A stretch of 64,000 nucleotides of DNA from Rhodospirillales bacterium (lineage in GTDB: Bacteria; Pseudomonadota; Alphaproteobacteria; Micavibrionales; Micavibrionaceae). Position numbers and translations under genes: made by a program. Below, one piece after another: positions 1-7,500 of this stretch. The stretch is taken from NCBI GenBank assembly GCA_020638335.1, contig JACKIT010000004.1, forward strand, positions 1 through 64,000, written 5' to 3'. Under the pieces are notes generated by a model that was not told the DNA's origin, did no database searches, and saw only the letters and a list, made by a program, of their open reading frames with translations. Numbering within the stretch: position 1 is the stretch's first letter; each line of letters opens with the position of its first letter.

Positions 1-825
1 GATGGTATTGCGGCGGCTGATGAGATCGCTCCGGCGATTTTGAAGGCGTCGAAGGATGAGGATGTTGAGGTTATTGTGTTGCGGATTGATAGTCCTGGCG
101 GATCGCCGTCTGCGTCGGAGAGCATTTTGCGCGCGGTGGAAAAAGCTCAGGAGCGCGGAAAGCCGGTGATTGTGTCTATGGGTGCGACGGCGGCTTCCGG
201 TGGATACTGGATTGCGGCGTATGCGGATAAGATTTATGCGTTGCCGACGACGCTCACCGGATCGATCGGTGTGGTTGGCGGGAAATTCGCGCTGGGTGAT
301 CTGTTTGGAAAATTGGGTGTGAATTGGGAAAAGATTCATTGGGGCAAGAATGCAGGTCTGTGGTCTGCCAATACGCCATTTAGCGCGAGTGAGGCTGAGC
401 GGATCAATGCGATGTTGGATAATGTTTATGACAATTTCATTGCGCGTGTGGCCAAGGGACGCGGGATGGAGCCGGAGGCGGTGGACAAGATTGCCGGCGG
501 GCGCGTGTGGACCGGGCGGCGGGCGCTTGAGGTCGGGCTGGTGGATGAGCTTGGCGGGCTTGAAAAGGCTCTGGATTATGCGGCAAAGCTGTCGGGCGTT
601 GAAAGCCGGCGCGATTTGAATGTTGTGGTGTATCCGAAGCCGAAAACACCGCTGGAGCAGGTTTTGGAATTGCTGGATACGCAAAGTGGTGTGATTTCGC
701 AGATGGGGCGGACGGCGGCCTGGCAGGAGCGGTTTTTTGAAGCGGCGGCGCCTGCGTTGGAGCTGTTGCAGGTGTATGAAAATCCGCAGAATTATAGCGC
801 TTATGAGCCATTGCAGGTCCGCTAA
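1..825 (+). CDS. sppA: Signal peptide peptidase SppA, C-terminal part (5' end outside window)
   Basis: This is a membrane-bound serine protease of family S49 that degrades cleaved signal peptides. The frame is open from base 1, so the N-terminus lies upstream. What is visible is the C-terminal ClpP-like domain: IDSPGG near the start, then ASGGYWIA with the likely nucleophile Ser at codon 196-198, and the TGSIGVVGG stretch. In 67-kDa SppA the catalytic Lys lies in the N-terminal half, so it cannot be checked here. A TTG at 40 could act as a start but falls inside the conserved domain and is not believed. The gene converges on the HAD gene, whose stop begins at the next base. Confidence 0.88.
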   Translation, partial: DGIAAADEIAPAILKASKDEDVEVIVLRIDSPGGSPSASESILRAVEKAQERGKPVIVSMGATAASGGYWIAAYADKIYALPTTLTGSIGVVGGKFALGDLFGKLGVNWEKIHWGKNAGLWSANTPFSASEAERINAMLDNVYDNFIARVAKGRGMEPEAVDKIAGGRVWTGRRALEVGLVDELGGLEKALDYAAKLSGVESRRDLNVVVYPKPKTPLEQVLELLDTQSGVISQMGRTAAWQERFFEAAAPALELLQVYENPQNYSAYEPLQVR

Positions 826-1539
826 TCAGGCAGCGTGTTTTTGAAATAGCCCTTCCAGCATGTCGTGCATATCCTGATAAGTCATCAGGATATGGTTCGG
901 GCCGTAGCCTTTTTCGATTATGGCGGCGGCGGCGTTGAGGCCGTATGAAAGCGGGATAATCGGGCAGGGTAGGAGTTTTTCTGCGTTTTTGACGGCGGTG
1001 ACATCTTTGTGGCGATCGCCGATATACCAGACGACATCTTCGGCGCTTAAGTCTTCCTTGATGTGGCCGAGTGCCTGTAAGATGGGTTCCGGGTTGGGTT
1101 TGGATTTGCGGATGTCTTCGCGGAAAATTGTGACCGGGAAATAGTCATCAAGGCCGAATCTTTTGACAATATCGTCGCCGTAACCTTTGCCCAGACCGTT
1201 GCTGACCAACGCCATCGGGATTTTACGGGTTTTGAGGAATGAGAGCACAGAGTAAATGCCGGGGCAGGGCTCAACGAGGAGTTCGACGGGCTTGCGCCGG
1301 AGTTTGTGGATGGCTTTATGGACAATAATCGATTTGGGCGGCTTGATGGGGTGATCTGGTTTTTCCAGCACCAGCGGGGCTTTGCCCTTGTGTTCGAAAA
1401 GCCATGTCCACAGGCGCGAGATTTTGAAGATCATGTCGTCGAGCCATTCCATGACGCCGAGCAGGCGCGGGTTGAGATGGCGCACCGTGGTGCCGTCCAT
1501 GTCAAAGATTACGACGGTAGGTCTGGGAAGAGACATCAT
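826..1539 (-). CDS. HAD-superfamily phosphatase, phosphoglycolate phosphatase-like
   Basis: A 237-residue haloacid dehalogenase hydrolase. Motif I is FDMDGT (Asp13 nucleophile and Asp15), motif II is the Ser of ALVSNG, motif III is the Lys of SKPNPEP, and motif IV is YIGDRHKD. An insert between motif I and motif II forms the cap. The substrate cannot be read from sequence; a small phosphorylated metabolite is likely. The frame stays open to 1632, but that extension is only translated repeat DNA (a T-type repeat at 1545-1576), so I start at the ATGATG pair at 1534-1539. No strong ribosome binding site is visible. Confidence 0.8.
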   Translation of the reverse strand: MMSLPRPTVVIFDMDGTTVRHLNPRLLGVMEWLDDMIFKISRLWTWLFEHKGKAPLVLEKPDHPIKPPKSIIVHKAIHKLRRKPVELLVEPCPGIYSVLSFLKTRKIPMALVSNGLGKGYGDDIVKRFGLDDYFPVTIFREDIRKSKPNPEPILQALGHIKEDLSAEDVVWYIGDRHKDVTAVKNAEKLLPCPIIPLSYGLNAAAAIIEKGYGPNHILMTYQDMHDMLEGLFQKHAA

Positions 1540-1544
1540 GAGAT

Positions 1545-1576
1545 TTAACCACAGATAGACACGGATAAACACAGAT
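1545..1576. repeat. Single arm of a T-type dispersed repeat
   Basis: TTAACCACAGATAGACACGG followed by ATAAACACAGAT matches the termini of the paired T elements elsewhere in the window (7073, 22247, 28894, 31955, 49632). No partner arm follows within the next 100 bases, so this copy is solitary. It lies 5 bases upstream of the HAD start codon. Confidence 0.8.
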
Positions 1577-1686
1577 TTTCTGTTTTTTTCACTGTTTTTC
1601 GTTCTTTCATTCAGGCGTTGGCACCCCCACAAATTTTATACCCCCGCCCACAATCTATACACCCTCTCCCACTGCGGGTAAGGCTT

Positions 1687-1956
1687 CTATCGAAGCCAAC
1701 CCTCGTTGCCCTCCCCCTCGAGGGGGAGGGATGAGGAGGGGATGTTTTTTATGAATGCGGCCTGACGGCTTAGAAGTCTGCGCAGCTCTTGCATATCGGC
1801 GGTGTATAGGCCGGATTTGAGGGCGTTTTGGGCGCTGCGGGCTTTGCCTTCGGTGGTTTTGGGGCCGGTAGCTTGGTCAAATGGACGGTTTTTCAGGCAG
1901 TTTTCGGCCTGGGCTTTACGGCGCTTTTCCGGCCATGGGCGGCGGGTTTGTGTCAT
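1687..1956 (-). CDS. Small conserved-motif protein of unknown function
   Basis: An 89-residue basic protein. Its core, GPKTTEGKARSAQNALKSGL, resembles a motif I recall in many small bacterial hypothetical proteins (GPxTxEGKxRSxxNAxxxGL); no function is known to me. The last residues (SLPLEGEGNEGWLR) are translated C-rich palindromic repeat DNA at 1701-1737, so the original C-terminus may have been replaced when the repeat arrived. It lies downstream of another unknown gene at 2067-2444 on the same strand, from which it is separated by repeat DNA. Confidence 0.5.
   Translation of the reverse strand: MTQTRRPWPEKRRKAQAENCLKNRPFDQATGPKTTEGKARSAQNALKSGLYTADMQELRRLLSRQAAFIKNIPSSSLPLEGEGNEGWLR
1701..1737. 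repeat. C-rich/G-rich palindromic repeat
   Basis: CCTCCCCCTCGAGGGGGAGG is a perfect palindrome flanked by CCCTCG and GATGAGG. It belongs to the 'CCCTCACCCC...GGGGAGAGGG' family seen also at 1964, 8398, 22717, 25412 and 34446. It forms the 3' end of the 1687-1956 gene. Confidence 0.75.
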
Positions 1957-1963
1957 TTTAATG

Positions 1964-2038
1964 TCCCCTCACCCCAACCCTCTCCCCCGAGGGAGAGGGG
2001 GTAAAGGAGGGCGGCCTCTCCCCGAGGGAGAGGGGGTA
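1964..2038. repeat. Double copy of the C-rich palindromic repeat
   Basis: CCCCTCACCCCAACCCTCTC, then CCCGAGGGAGAGGGGG, followed by a second CTCTCCCCGAGGGAGAGGGG hairpin. It fills the spacer between the two small unknown genes at 1687 and 2067. Confidence 0.8.
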
Positions 2039-2066
2039 ATGCGTTGTTTTGTATGTTTTTTTTAGG

Positions 2067-2444
2067 TTAATCATTTTGTTTTTCAATTTTGCGGGGGTAG
2101 GGGGCGGTGTTGAGCGCGTTGAGCGTGCTCATGTAGTCGATTGCGGCTTTTGATTTTACCGTATCGGTGCATTGTTTTTGGATGCGCAGGGCAAAATGCA
2201 TCCATTGCTGTACGGTTTCGGGGGAGCGGGAGTCGAACCGGCCTGCGACTTTCTGGTCGAGGATGGCGGTGAACAGGCGGTCGAGGATTTCAGCCTGGCG
2301 GGCGAGCAGGGCTGGATCGTAGCCGCTGATCAGCAGGGGATCGTCCAGCGCGTCTTTGAGCGCGATGATGGCTTGGGGCGTTTCTTCGGGTGGTGTTTGG
2401 TATTTCTGCCGAAGCTTTTCGAGTTCAATATCCATGAGGGGCAT
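2067..2444 (-). CDS. Hypothetical protein, 125 aa
   Basis: A soluble, helical-looking protein with no motif I recognise. It has a well-formed length, normal codon usage for the window and no competing frame of quality. ATG codons at 2444 and 2435 are both possible; I took the first. It is followed on the same strand by the 1687-1956 gene, and the two may form a unit, although repeat DNA separates them now. Confidence 0.5.
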   Translation of the reverse strand: MPLMDIELEKLRQKYQTPPEETPQAIIALKDALDDPLLISGYDPALLARQAEILDRLFTAILDQKVAGRFDSRSPETVQQWMHFALRIQKQCTDTVKSKAAIDYMSTLNALNTAPYPRKIEKQND

Positions 2445-2481
2445 AATAGGATATTATTCCTATTTTGTCAAGTGGGTTTTT

Positions 2482-2576
2482 AAACGCGGAGGTGCGGAGG
2501 CACGGAGGTTTATGGATTGCTTCCCCCGCTTTCGCGGGGGCAGGCTTGGTTACGTCTTCTCGCAATGACAAAAATA
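2482..2576. repeat. Cluster of dispersed repeats between genes
   Basis: Three unrelated short repeats are stacked here: ACGCGGAGGTGCGGAGGCAC (a similar unit recurs at 20999-21023), the hairpin CCCCCGCTTTCGCGGGGG near 2523-2540, and the end of a 'CTCGCAATGAC' element at about 2560. The hairpin could stop transcription, but no T-run follows it. Confidence 0.55.
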
Positions 2577-2594
2577 CGGTGGAGTGAGGGGTAT

Positions 2595-3464
2595 TCAGGT
2601 TTGGTCAGGTTTCTTCAAATAGCGGATCTTGCCTTTAAATGGGGTTTCATTTTCTGCAATATTTTGTAAGTTTTCACGAAGTTCCTTTTGTTCTTCAGTT
2701 TCAGGTCCTAAGCTTATGATTTTTATTTTAGAATCGATATGCTTGAGTTCTTTTTTTAGTTCTTTTGAAACCTTATCTAATTCTTGAGCTATGAATATAA
2801 GAGATTCCAAAATGCCGTCTGAATAACCCAACAAAAGAGTAGTCTTTTGAAATGTTTCTGATGCATATGTTTTGATCAGGCCTACAGGTATTTTTTTAAA
2901 GCTATTATTTCTTTGTTCCTTAATGCTAAGGGTGCGCTCTATAGCAACGTCGTTAAAGTTTTGTATTTGACCTTGAGCATAATAGTATGCGTCGATAATT
3001 TGATAGTATTTTCCTAGGTTCGGGATTTTATCCAAAAAGGCTGATGTTTGAGCAGCGCGCAATTCTGGAATGCTTGTTAGGCTTATGTTGTACTCATTGC
3101 CTAAAGGTTTACTGTTTAAATCTTCTACATGTTGTTTTTCGGTTATGTATTCCTGTAATACGTTGTCAGCGTAGTTGGTTCTTGTGTCTTCAATTAATGT
3201 TTTGAGATAGACAACCGCCTCGTTGAAGCGTGTTGCTTCTGCTATTTTTGTGTTGTTTCTGTCGTTTTTATTAAATTGCCATTGAAAGAAGGCTGCGCTT
3301 GTTGCTGTGGCTAAAACTAGAAATATTTGAAAAGCGCCAGCTTGTATTTTTTGTAGGGAAGGGAGTTTGAGGTCAAATGAATCTATTAGGTTTGTAAAAA
3401 CGAGAAAGTAAATGCTTATAAGCAGTGCGCAGATAATAAGAAAAAATTCGTAGAAAACTCTCAT
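2595..3464 (-). CDS. AT-rich membrane-anchored protein of unknown function
   Basis: A 289-residue protein with two N-terminal hydrophobic segments (about residues 7-27 and 45-63), followed by a hydrophilic, Lys/Glu-rich, helical body. It is not a family I recognise. Its ATG overlaps the dxs stop codon (ATGA, 3461-3464), so translation is probably coupled to dxs. It is visibly more AT-rich than dxs, which together with its unusual position suggests recent acquisition. In many alphaproteobacteria tlyA follows dxs; this gene occupies that position. Confidence 0.65.
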   Translation of the reverse strand: MRVFYEFFLIICALLISIYFLVFTNLIDSFDLKLPSLQKIQAGAFQIFLVLATATSAAFFQWQFNKNDRNNTKIAEATRFNEAVVYLKTLIEDTRTNYADNVLQEYITEKQHVEDLNSKPLGNEYNISLTSIPELRAAQTSAFLDKIPNLGKYYQIIDAYYYAQGQIQNFNDVAIERTLSIKEQRNNSFKKIPVGLIKTYASETFQKTTLLLGYSDGILESLIFIAQELDKVSKELKKELKHIDSKIKIISLGPETEEQKELRENLQNIAENETPFKGKIRYLKKPDQT

Positions 3465-5512
3465 TTTTCTTTGACGTTTTTCATGATATTTTCTGCGACC
3501 AAACCTGCTTCTTCATATTGCTTCGTTGGGTCGTTGTGGTCTTGGAAGGTGTCGGGGAGGGTGAGAGTGCGGACTTTTAAATCTGCCATCAGGTCGTTAT
3601 TGGCGAGGAAGTCGAGCACGAAAGAGCCGAAGCCGCCGGTTGAGCCTTCCTCGATGGTGATCAGTGTACGGTGATCGGTGCACAGTGTACGGATTAAATT
3701 TTCATCCAAGGGCTTGGCGAAGCGGGCGTCGGCGATTGTTACGGTGTGGCCTTTTTCTTCGAGCTGTTTGGCGGCCTTGAGGGATTCTTCCAGTCTTGTG
3801 CCGTAGGAGAGGATGGCGGTGGTGTTGTCCTTCGGGCTTTTCTGGATCCCCGCTGTTTGAGCCTGCTGCGCAGGCCGCGGGGATGACATCAGAGCGGGGT
3901 TTGTAGAGTAAACAATGCGGCCTTTGCCGAGTTCTACGGGGCTGTCGTCTGTGGCGATGGCGGCAATCGCTTCGCCGCGGGGATAGCGCAGGGCGAGCGG
4001 GCCGTTGTCATAATGGGCGGCGAAGGTGACCATTTTTTCCAGCTCTGCGGCGTCGGAGGGGGCCATGAGCGTCATGTTCGGGATGCACCCCAAATAGGCG
4101 ATATCGAAAGACCCGGCGTGGGTGGCGCCATCGGCCCCGACGAGGCCGGCGCGGTCGATCATGAAGCGCACGGGCAGGTTCTGGATGGCGACGTCGTGGA
4201 TGACCTGATCATAGGCGCGTTGGAGGAAGGTGGAGTAAATGGCGACGAAGGGTTTGAAGCCTTCGGCGGCCAGCCCGGCGGCGAAGGTGACGGCGTGCTG
4301 TTCGGCGATGCCGACATCGAAGGTGCGGTCCGGGAATTCATTGGCGAATTTATCAAGGCCGGTGCCGTCGGGCATGGCGGCGGTGATGGCGAGGATTTTA
4401 TCATCGTTTCGGGCCTCGGCGATGAGTTGACGCGCGAATACGGCGGTGTAGCTGGGCGCGCTGGCGGGTGATTTGGCCTGTTCGCCGGTGAGAAGATCGA
4501 ATTTTTTAACGCCGTGCATTTTGTCGGCGGCGTTTTCGGCCGGGCCATAGCCTTTGCCTTTTTGCGTCAGGGCGTGGATGAGGATGGGGCCGTTATGGCG
4601 GCTATCGCGCACATTGCGCAAGACGGGCAGGAGCTGGTTTAAATCGTGGCCGTCTATGGGGCCGATATAGTAAAAGCCCATTTCTTCGAATAGTGAGCCT
4701 GAGCCCAGATGCGTGCGGGCGGATTCTTCGGCGCGTTTGGCGGCGTGGCGGATGGGGGGCGGCATGACGTTCATCAGCTTTTTACCCGCTTCGCGCGCGC
4801 CGATATAGGATTTTGAGGAGACCAGTTTGGTCAGATATTTGCTCATCGCGCCGACGGGCGGGGCGATCGACATTTCGTTGTCGTTGAGGATGACGATGAG
4901 GCGGTTCTTGTGGGCTCCGGCGTTGTTCATGGCTTCGTAGGCCATGCCGGCGCTCATCGCACCGTCGCCGATGACGGCGATGACGTTTTTGGGGTCGTTG
5001 GCGAGGTCGGCAGCGACGGACATGCCGAGGCCGGCGGAAATGCTGGTCGAGCTGTGGCCCGCGCCGAAGGGGTCGTATGCGCTCTCGGCGCGTTTGGTAA
5101 AGCCGGACAGGCCTCCGGGTTGGCGCAGCGTGTGGATGCGGTCCTTGCGCCCGGTGAGGATTTTATGCGGGTAGCATTGGTGGCCGACGTCCCAGATCAG
5201 GCGGTCTTCGGGGGTATTGAAGACGGTGTGAATGGCCAGCGTGAGTTCGACGACGCCGAGGCCGGCGCCGAGATGGCCTCCGGTCTGGGAGACGGCCTCA
5301 ATCGTGGCGCGGCGGAGTTCCTGGGCAAGGGTGTGGAGTTCTTCGTCCGAGAAGGTTTTGAGGTCGGCAGGGGTGTTGACGTGGGATAATACGCTAGCGT
5401 CATTGCGAGGAGGAGCGCCGCTCCGACGCGGCAATCCAGTTTTTTCTCTCTGGATTGCTTCGTTGCTATCGCTCCTCGCAATGACGGTTCGTTTTTTCTG
5501 TGCCTGTGCCAT
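3461..5512 (-). CDS. dxs: 1-deoxy-D-xylulose-5-phosphate synthase with two repeat insertions
   Basis: Condenses pyruvate and glyceraldehyde 3-phosphate, the first step of the MEP isoprenoid pathway; TPP-dependent and cytoplasmic. The N-domain shows GGHLGAGLGVVEL, WDVGHQCYPHKILTGR and the TPP motif GDGAMSAG (about residue 182) with NDNEMS. The transketolase-like middle domain carries GIAEQHAVTFAAGLA, and the C-domain is also present. At 683 aa it exceeds the usual ~640. Two tracts account for this: residues ~10-38 and ~541-558 are translated palindromic repeats (5399-5486 and 3840-3892). No ATG, GTG or TTG lies between the first repeat and the conserved NTPADL region, so translation must pass through it. 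The ATG at 5512 is chosen; no clear ribosome binding site is seen. Confidence 0.93.
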   Translation of the reverse strand: MAQAQKKRTVIARSDSNEAIQREKTGLPRRSGAPPRNDASVLSHVNTPADLKTFSDEELHTLAQELRRATIEAVSQTGGHLGAGLGVVELTLAIHTVFNTPEDRLIWDVGHQCYPHKILTGRKDRIHTLRQPGGLSGFTKRAESAYDPFGAGHSSTSISAGLGMSVAADLANDPKNVIAVIGDGAMSAGMAYEAMNNAGAHKNRLIVILNDNEMSIAPPVGAMSKYLTKLVSSKSYIGAREAGKKLMNVMPPPIRHAAKRAEESARTHLGSGSLFEEMGFYYIGPIDGHDLNQLLPVLRNVRDSRHNGPILIHALTQKGKGYGPAENAADKMHGVKKFDLLTGEQAKSPASAPSYTAVFARQLIAEARNDDKILAITAAMPDGTGLDKFANEFPDRTFDVGIAEQHAVTFAAGLAAEGFKPFVAIYSTFLQRAYDQVIHDVAIQNLPVRFMIDRAGLVGADGATHAGSFDIAYLGCIPNMTLMAPSDAAELEKMVTFAAHYDNGPLALRYPRGEAIAAIATDDSPVELGKGRIVYSTNPALMSSPRPAQQAQTAGIQKSPKDNTTAILSYGTRLEESLKAAKQLEEKGHTVTIADARFAKPLDENLIRTLCTDHRTLITIEEGSTGGFGSFVLDFLANNDLMADLKVRTLTLPDTFQDHNDPTKQYEEAGLVAENIMKNVKEK
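3840..3892. repeat. Palindromic repeat inside dxs (in frame)
   Basis: TGGATCCCCGC at one end and GCGGGGATGACA at the other, with an inner GCCTGCTGCGCAGGC stem. It encodes an extra ~18 residues between KGRIVY and AILSYGTRL, which are adjacent in typical Dxs. Confidence 0.75.
5399..5486. repeat. Long palindromic repeat inside the 5' end of dxs (in frame)
   Basis: Two inverted arms, GTCATTGCGAGGAGGAGCGC...GGCAATCCAG and CTGGATTGC...GCTCCTCGCAATGAC, are separated by a short T/C-rich loop. Half copies of the same family lie at 11555, 14276 and 33929. Read on the minus strand it adds about 29 residues to Dxs. Confidence 0.85.
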
Positions 5513-5526
5513 AGGGGGAAGTTTTA

Positions 5527-5553
5527 ACGCAAAGGACACAAAGGACGCAAAGG
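5527..5553. repeat. Short 'CAAAGGACAC' direct repeat
   Basis: ACGCAAAGGACACAAAGGAC plus GCAAAGG, three 9-bp units upstream of dxs. A related tract (CACCAAGGGCACCAAGGTCA) lies upstream of mutS at about 46047-46070. Confidence 0.6.
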
Positions 5554-5625
5554 TTATTTTTTGTTGACATAATGATTGATGGGGGGGTAGAAGGTTCTTG
5601 TTTTCAAGTTCATGGAGGTTTTTTT

Positions 5626-6132
5626 ATGTTTAAAAAGTTGCGAGAAAAGATTTCAAAAACGATAGAGGGATTGTCAGATGATGCGAAAAGAGAGAATCCT
5701 CCTGTATTTAAAAACGGGGAGGTAGCTACTGTTTGGGCTAACTCTTTATTTGCCGTAGCTTGGGCGGCGGCGGTAGCGACGCTGGTTGATAGGGTTCTTG
5801 TCAACGGTGAGCATCATGAGAAGATTAATGCAGTCGTTTCCAGTATTGTTTGTGAATCTCCTCAAGAGGAGGGGCGCTTTTTTTGCGGCTTTGGTCAGGT
5901 GAGTGCGACGCCGGGATTTTTGCCGTGGGTTGGAAAAGATGCTGAGAATGTTGTTGTAGTAGAAAATAAGGTTCAGCAAGATTTTAATGAGCATGGTCTG
6001 GCTCTGAATGTTTACCAGAGCAAGCAATATGCAACGTTCCCTATTGATCAAGGTTTTGTCGCGAATGACGATGATACGGAATTTGTTACGGTTTCTGAAC
6101 CTGATTGTCAGCCGATGGCGTTGGAGCAATAA
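5626..6132 (+). CDS. Hypothetical single-span membrane protein
   Basis: A 168-residue protein with a basic N-terminus (MFKKLREKISK), one hydrophobic segment at about residues 40-58 (SLFAVAWAAAVATLV) and an acidic C-terminal half. No known domain is recognised. The start is set by a good GGAGG about 8 bases upstream of ATG 5626; the open frame upstream of it has no such support. It sits on the opposite strand between ispA and dxs, which are normally adjacent and co-directional in alphaproteobacteria, so it is probably an insertion. Confidence 0.6.
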   Translation: MFKKLREKISKTIEGLSDDAKRENPPVFKNGEVATVWANSLFAVAWAAAVATLVDRVLVNGEHHEKINAVVSSIVCESPQEEGRFFCGFGQVSATPGFLPWVGKDAENVVVVENKVQQDFNEHGLALNVYQSKQYATFPIDQGFVANDDDTEFVTVSEPDCQPMALEQ

Positions 6133-6141
6133 TATTGCTGC

Positions 6142-7056
6142 TTAAGCGCGGCGTTGCAGAACGTAGTCGGCGAGCTGGGCGAGCATTTTTTCGCGGCCTT
6201 CGAAGATTTTCAGGTGGCGTTTGGCCTGACCGATAATCATTTCAGCGCGGGCGCGGGCCGCATCTTTTCCCAAGGTTGAAACGAATGTTGCTTTGCCAGC
6301 GTCTTCATCTTTGCCGGTATCCTTGCCAGTGTCTTGCGGGTCGGCCTCAACATCAAGAATATCGTCGGTGACCTGAAAGGCGAGGCCGAGGTCGTGAGCG
6401 TAGTTGCACAGCGCTTTGCGTTGTGGGTCGCTGGCTTTGCCGAGAATGGCGCCGGCTTCGCAGGCAAAGGCCATGAGTTTGCCGGTTTTCATGCGTTGCA
6501 GGCGGGAAATTTCACCAACATCGAAATTTTCCTCTTCTTTTTCCGCGATGAGGTCGAGCATTTGTCCGCCTACCATGCCGTGGCCGCCAGAGGCATGGGC
6601 CAGTGCGGTGATGAGTTCGCAGCGTACATGCGGGTCGGGGTGGGTTTCCGTATCGGCGAGAACTTCGAAGGCCAGGGTGAGCAGGGCGTCACCGGCGAGA
6701 ATGGCGGTGGCTTCATCATATTTTTTGTGGACGGTTGGATGGCCGCGGCGCAAGGATGCATCGTCCATTGCAGGGAGGTCATCGTGGATGAGTGAATAGC
6801 AATGGACAAATTCCAGAGCAGCGGCAACGCGGCGGGCGCGCGATGATGGGACGTTGAACAGGAAGGCGGATTCCATGCACAGGAACGGGCGCAGACGTTT
6901 TCCGCCGCCGAGAGTTCCGTGGCGCATGGCTTCATAGAGCGGGGCTTCTGGCAATTCCGTTTCGGGAAGCAGGCGTTCGATCGTCAAATTGACGGCCTGG
7001 GCGACTTCATCCAAGGCGTTTTGTAGCTGGGGGGAGGCTGAACGTGGTGATGGCAT
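6142..7056 (-). CDS. ispA: Farnesyl/geranyl diphosphate synthase (polyprenyl synthetase)
   Basis: Builds farnesyl diphosphate from IPP and DMAPP, feeding quinone side chains, undecaprenyl phosphate and the squalene/phytoene-type enzyme at 32046. It is a 304-residue E-family prenyltransferase. The first Asp-rich motif is DDLPAMDD, preceded by GGGKRLRP. GGQMLD and KTGKL follow, and the second Asp-rich motif is DDILD in FQVTDDILD. A short repetitive linker (GKDTGKDEDAGK) precedes the final helices. Gene order xseB-ispA-dxs is kept on the minus strand, but a GxxExxY element has separated xseB from ispA. Confidence 0.93.
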   Translation of the reverse strand: MPSPRSASPQLQNALDEVAQAVNLTIERLLPETELPEAPLYEAMRHGTLGGGKRLRPFLCMESAFLFNVPSSRARRVAAALEFVHCYSLIHDDLPAMDDASLRRGHPTVHKKYDEATAILAGDALLTLAFEVLADTETHPDPHVRCELITALAHASGGHGMVGGQMLDLIAEKEEENFDVGEISRLQRMKTGKLMAFACEAGAILGKASDPQRKALCNYAHDLGLAFQVTDDILDVEADPQDTGKDTGKDEDAGKATFVSTLGKDAARARAEMIIGQAKRHLKIFEGREKMLAQLADYVLQRRA

Positions 7057-7072
7057 TTTGTCTTCCTAATTT

Positions 7073-7495
7073 TTAAACCACAGATGAACACGGATAAACA
7101 CAGATGTTTATAGCGCTATTCTCTGCCAGTCTAGTTTTGCATGTTTAAAGTTTAAAATTATTCCTAAGCTGAGTTTGCTTGCACGTAAATAATTGAGAAC
7201 TTGTCCTTTTTCATTATTTGTAATTTTGTCTATTGTTTTGAGTTCAAGGATGATCTGATCTTCAATGACAAAGTCAGGAATAAATATTCCTACATTTTGT
7301 CCTTCAAATGATATAGGAAATTGTTTTTGTTGTGAAAACTGTAAGTTTCTTTTGTCAAAAGCGATGGCCAGAGCGTTTTCGTATATTTTTTCATGAAAGC
7401 CGTGGCCTATTGTATTCAAAACACTCATGGCGCAGCCGTTAATAATAAAGGATAGCTCGTTCAATCTGTGTTGATCTGTGTCTATCTGTGGTTTT
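7073..7495. mobile_element. T element enclosing a GxxExxY gene, bounded by ~32-bp inverted repeats
   Basis: The left terminus (7073-7105) begins TTAAACCACAGATGAACACG. The right terminus (7464-7495) is its imperfect inverse, ending ATCTGTGGTTTT. Between them lies a single gene, read from the right end. Shorter elements with the same termini but only ~20-180 bp of filler occur at 22247, 23644, 28894, 31955 and 49632. I infer a mobile or repeat-propagated unit; no transposase and no clear target duplication is visible. Confidence 0.55.
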
Positions 7496-7500
7496 ATCAT
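7108..7500 (-). CDS. GxxExxY family protein (PD-(D/E)XK nuclease-like)
   Basis: A 130-residue member of the GxxExxY family (PDDEXK_3 type). The name motif is seen as GHGFHEKIYENAL, and PDFVIEDQIILELKT supplies the PD...ExK nuclease-like signature. The C-terminus LGIILNFKHAKLDWQRI is typical of the family. Biological function is not established. The first ~13 residues are encoded by the terminal repeat of the surrounding T element. The ATG overlaps the xseB stop as ATGA (7497-7500), so it is probably translated by coupling. It is more AT-rich than its neighbours. Confidence 0.8.
   Translation of the reverse strand: MIKPQIDTDQHRLNELSFIINGCAMSVLNTIGHGFHEKIYENALAIAFDKRNLQFSQQKQFPISFEGQNVGIFIPDFVIEDQIILELKTIDKITNNEKGQVLNYLRASKLSLGIILNFKHAKLDWQRIAL

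Noticed and set aside
4013..4471. Long plus-strand frames antisense to dxs, trmFO, mutS and maeB
   Set aside because: These are shadows caused by GC-biased codon positions; the opposite strands encode conserved enzymes.
5563..5598. Possible promoter TTGACA with a GTAGAA -10 before the 5626 gene
   Set aside because: The -35 is good but the -10 is poor and lies in a G-run; not strong enough to annotate.
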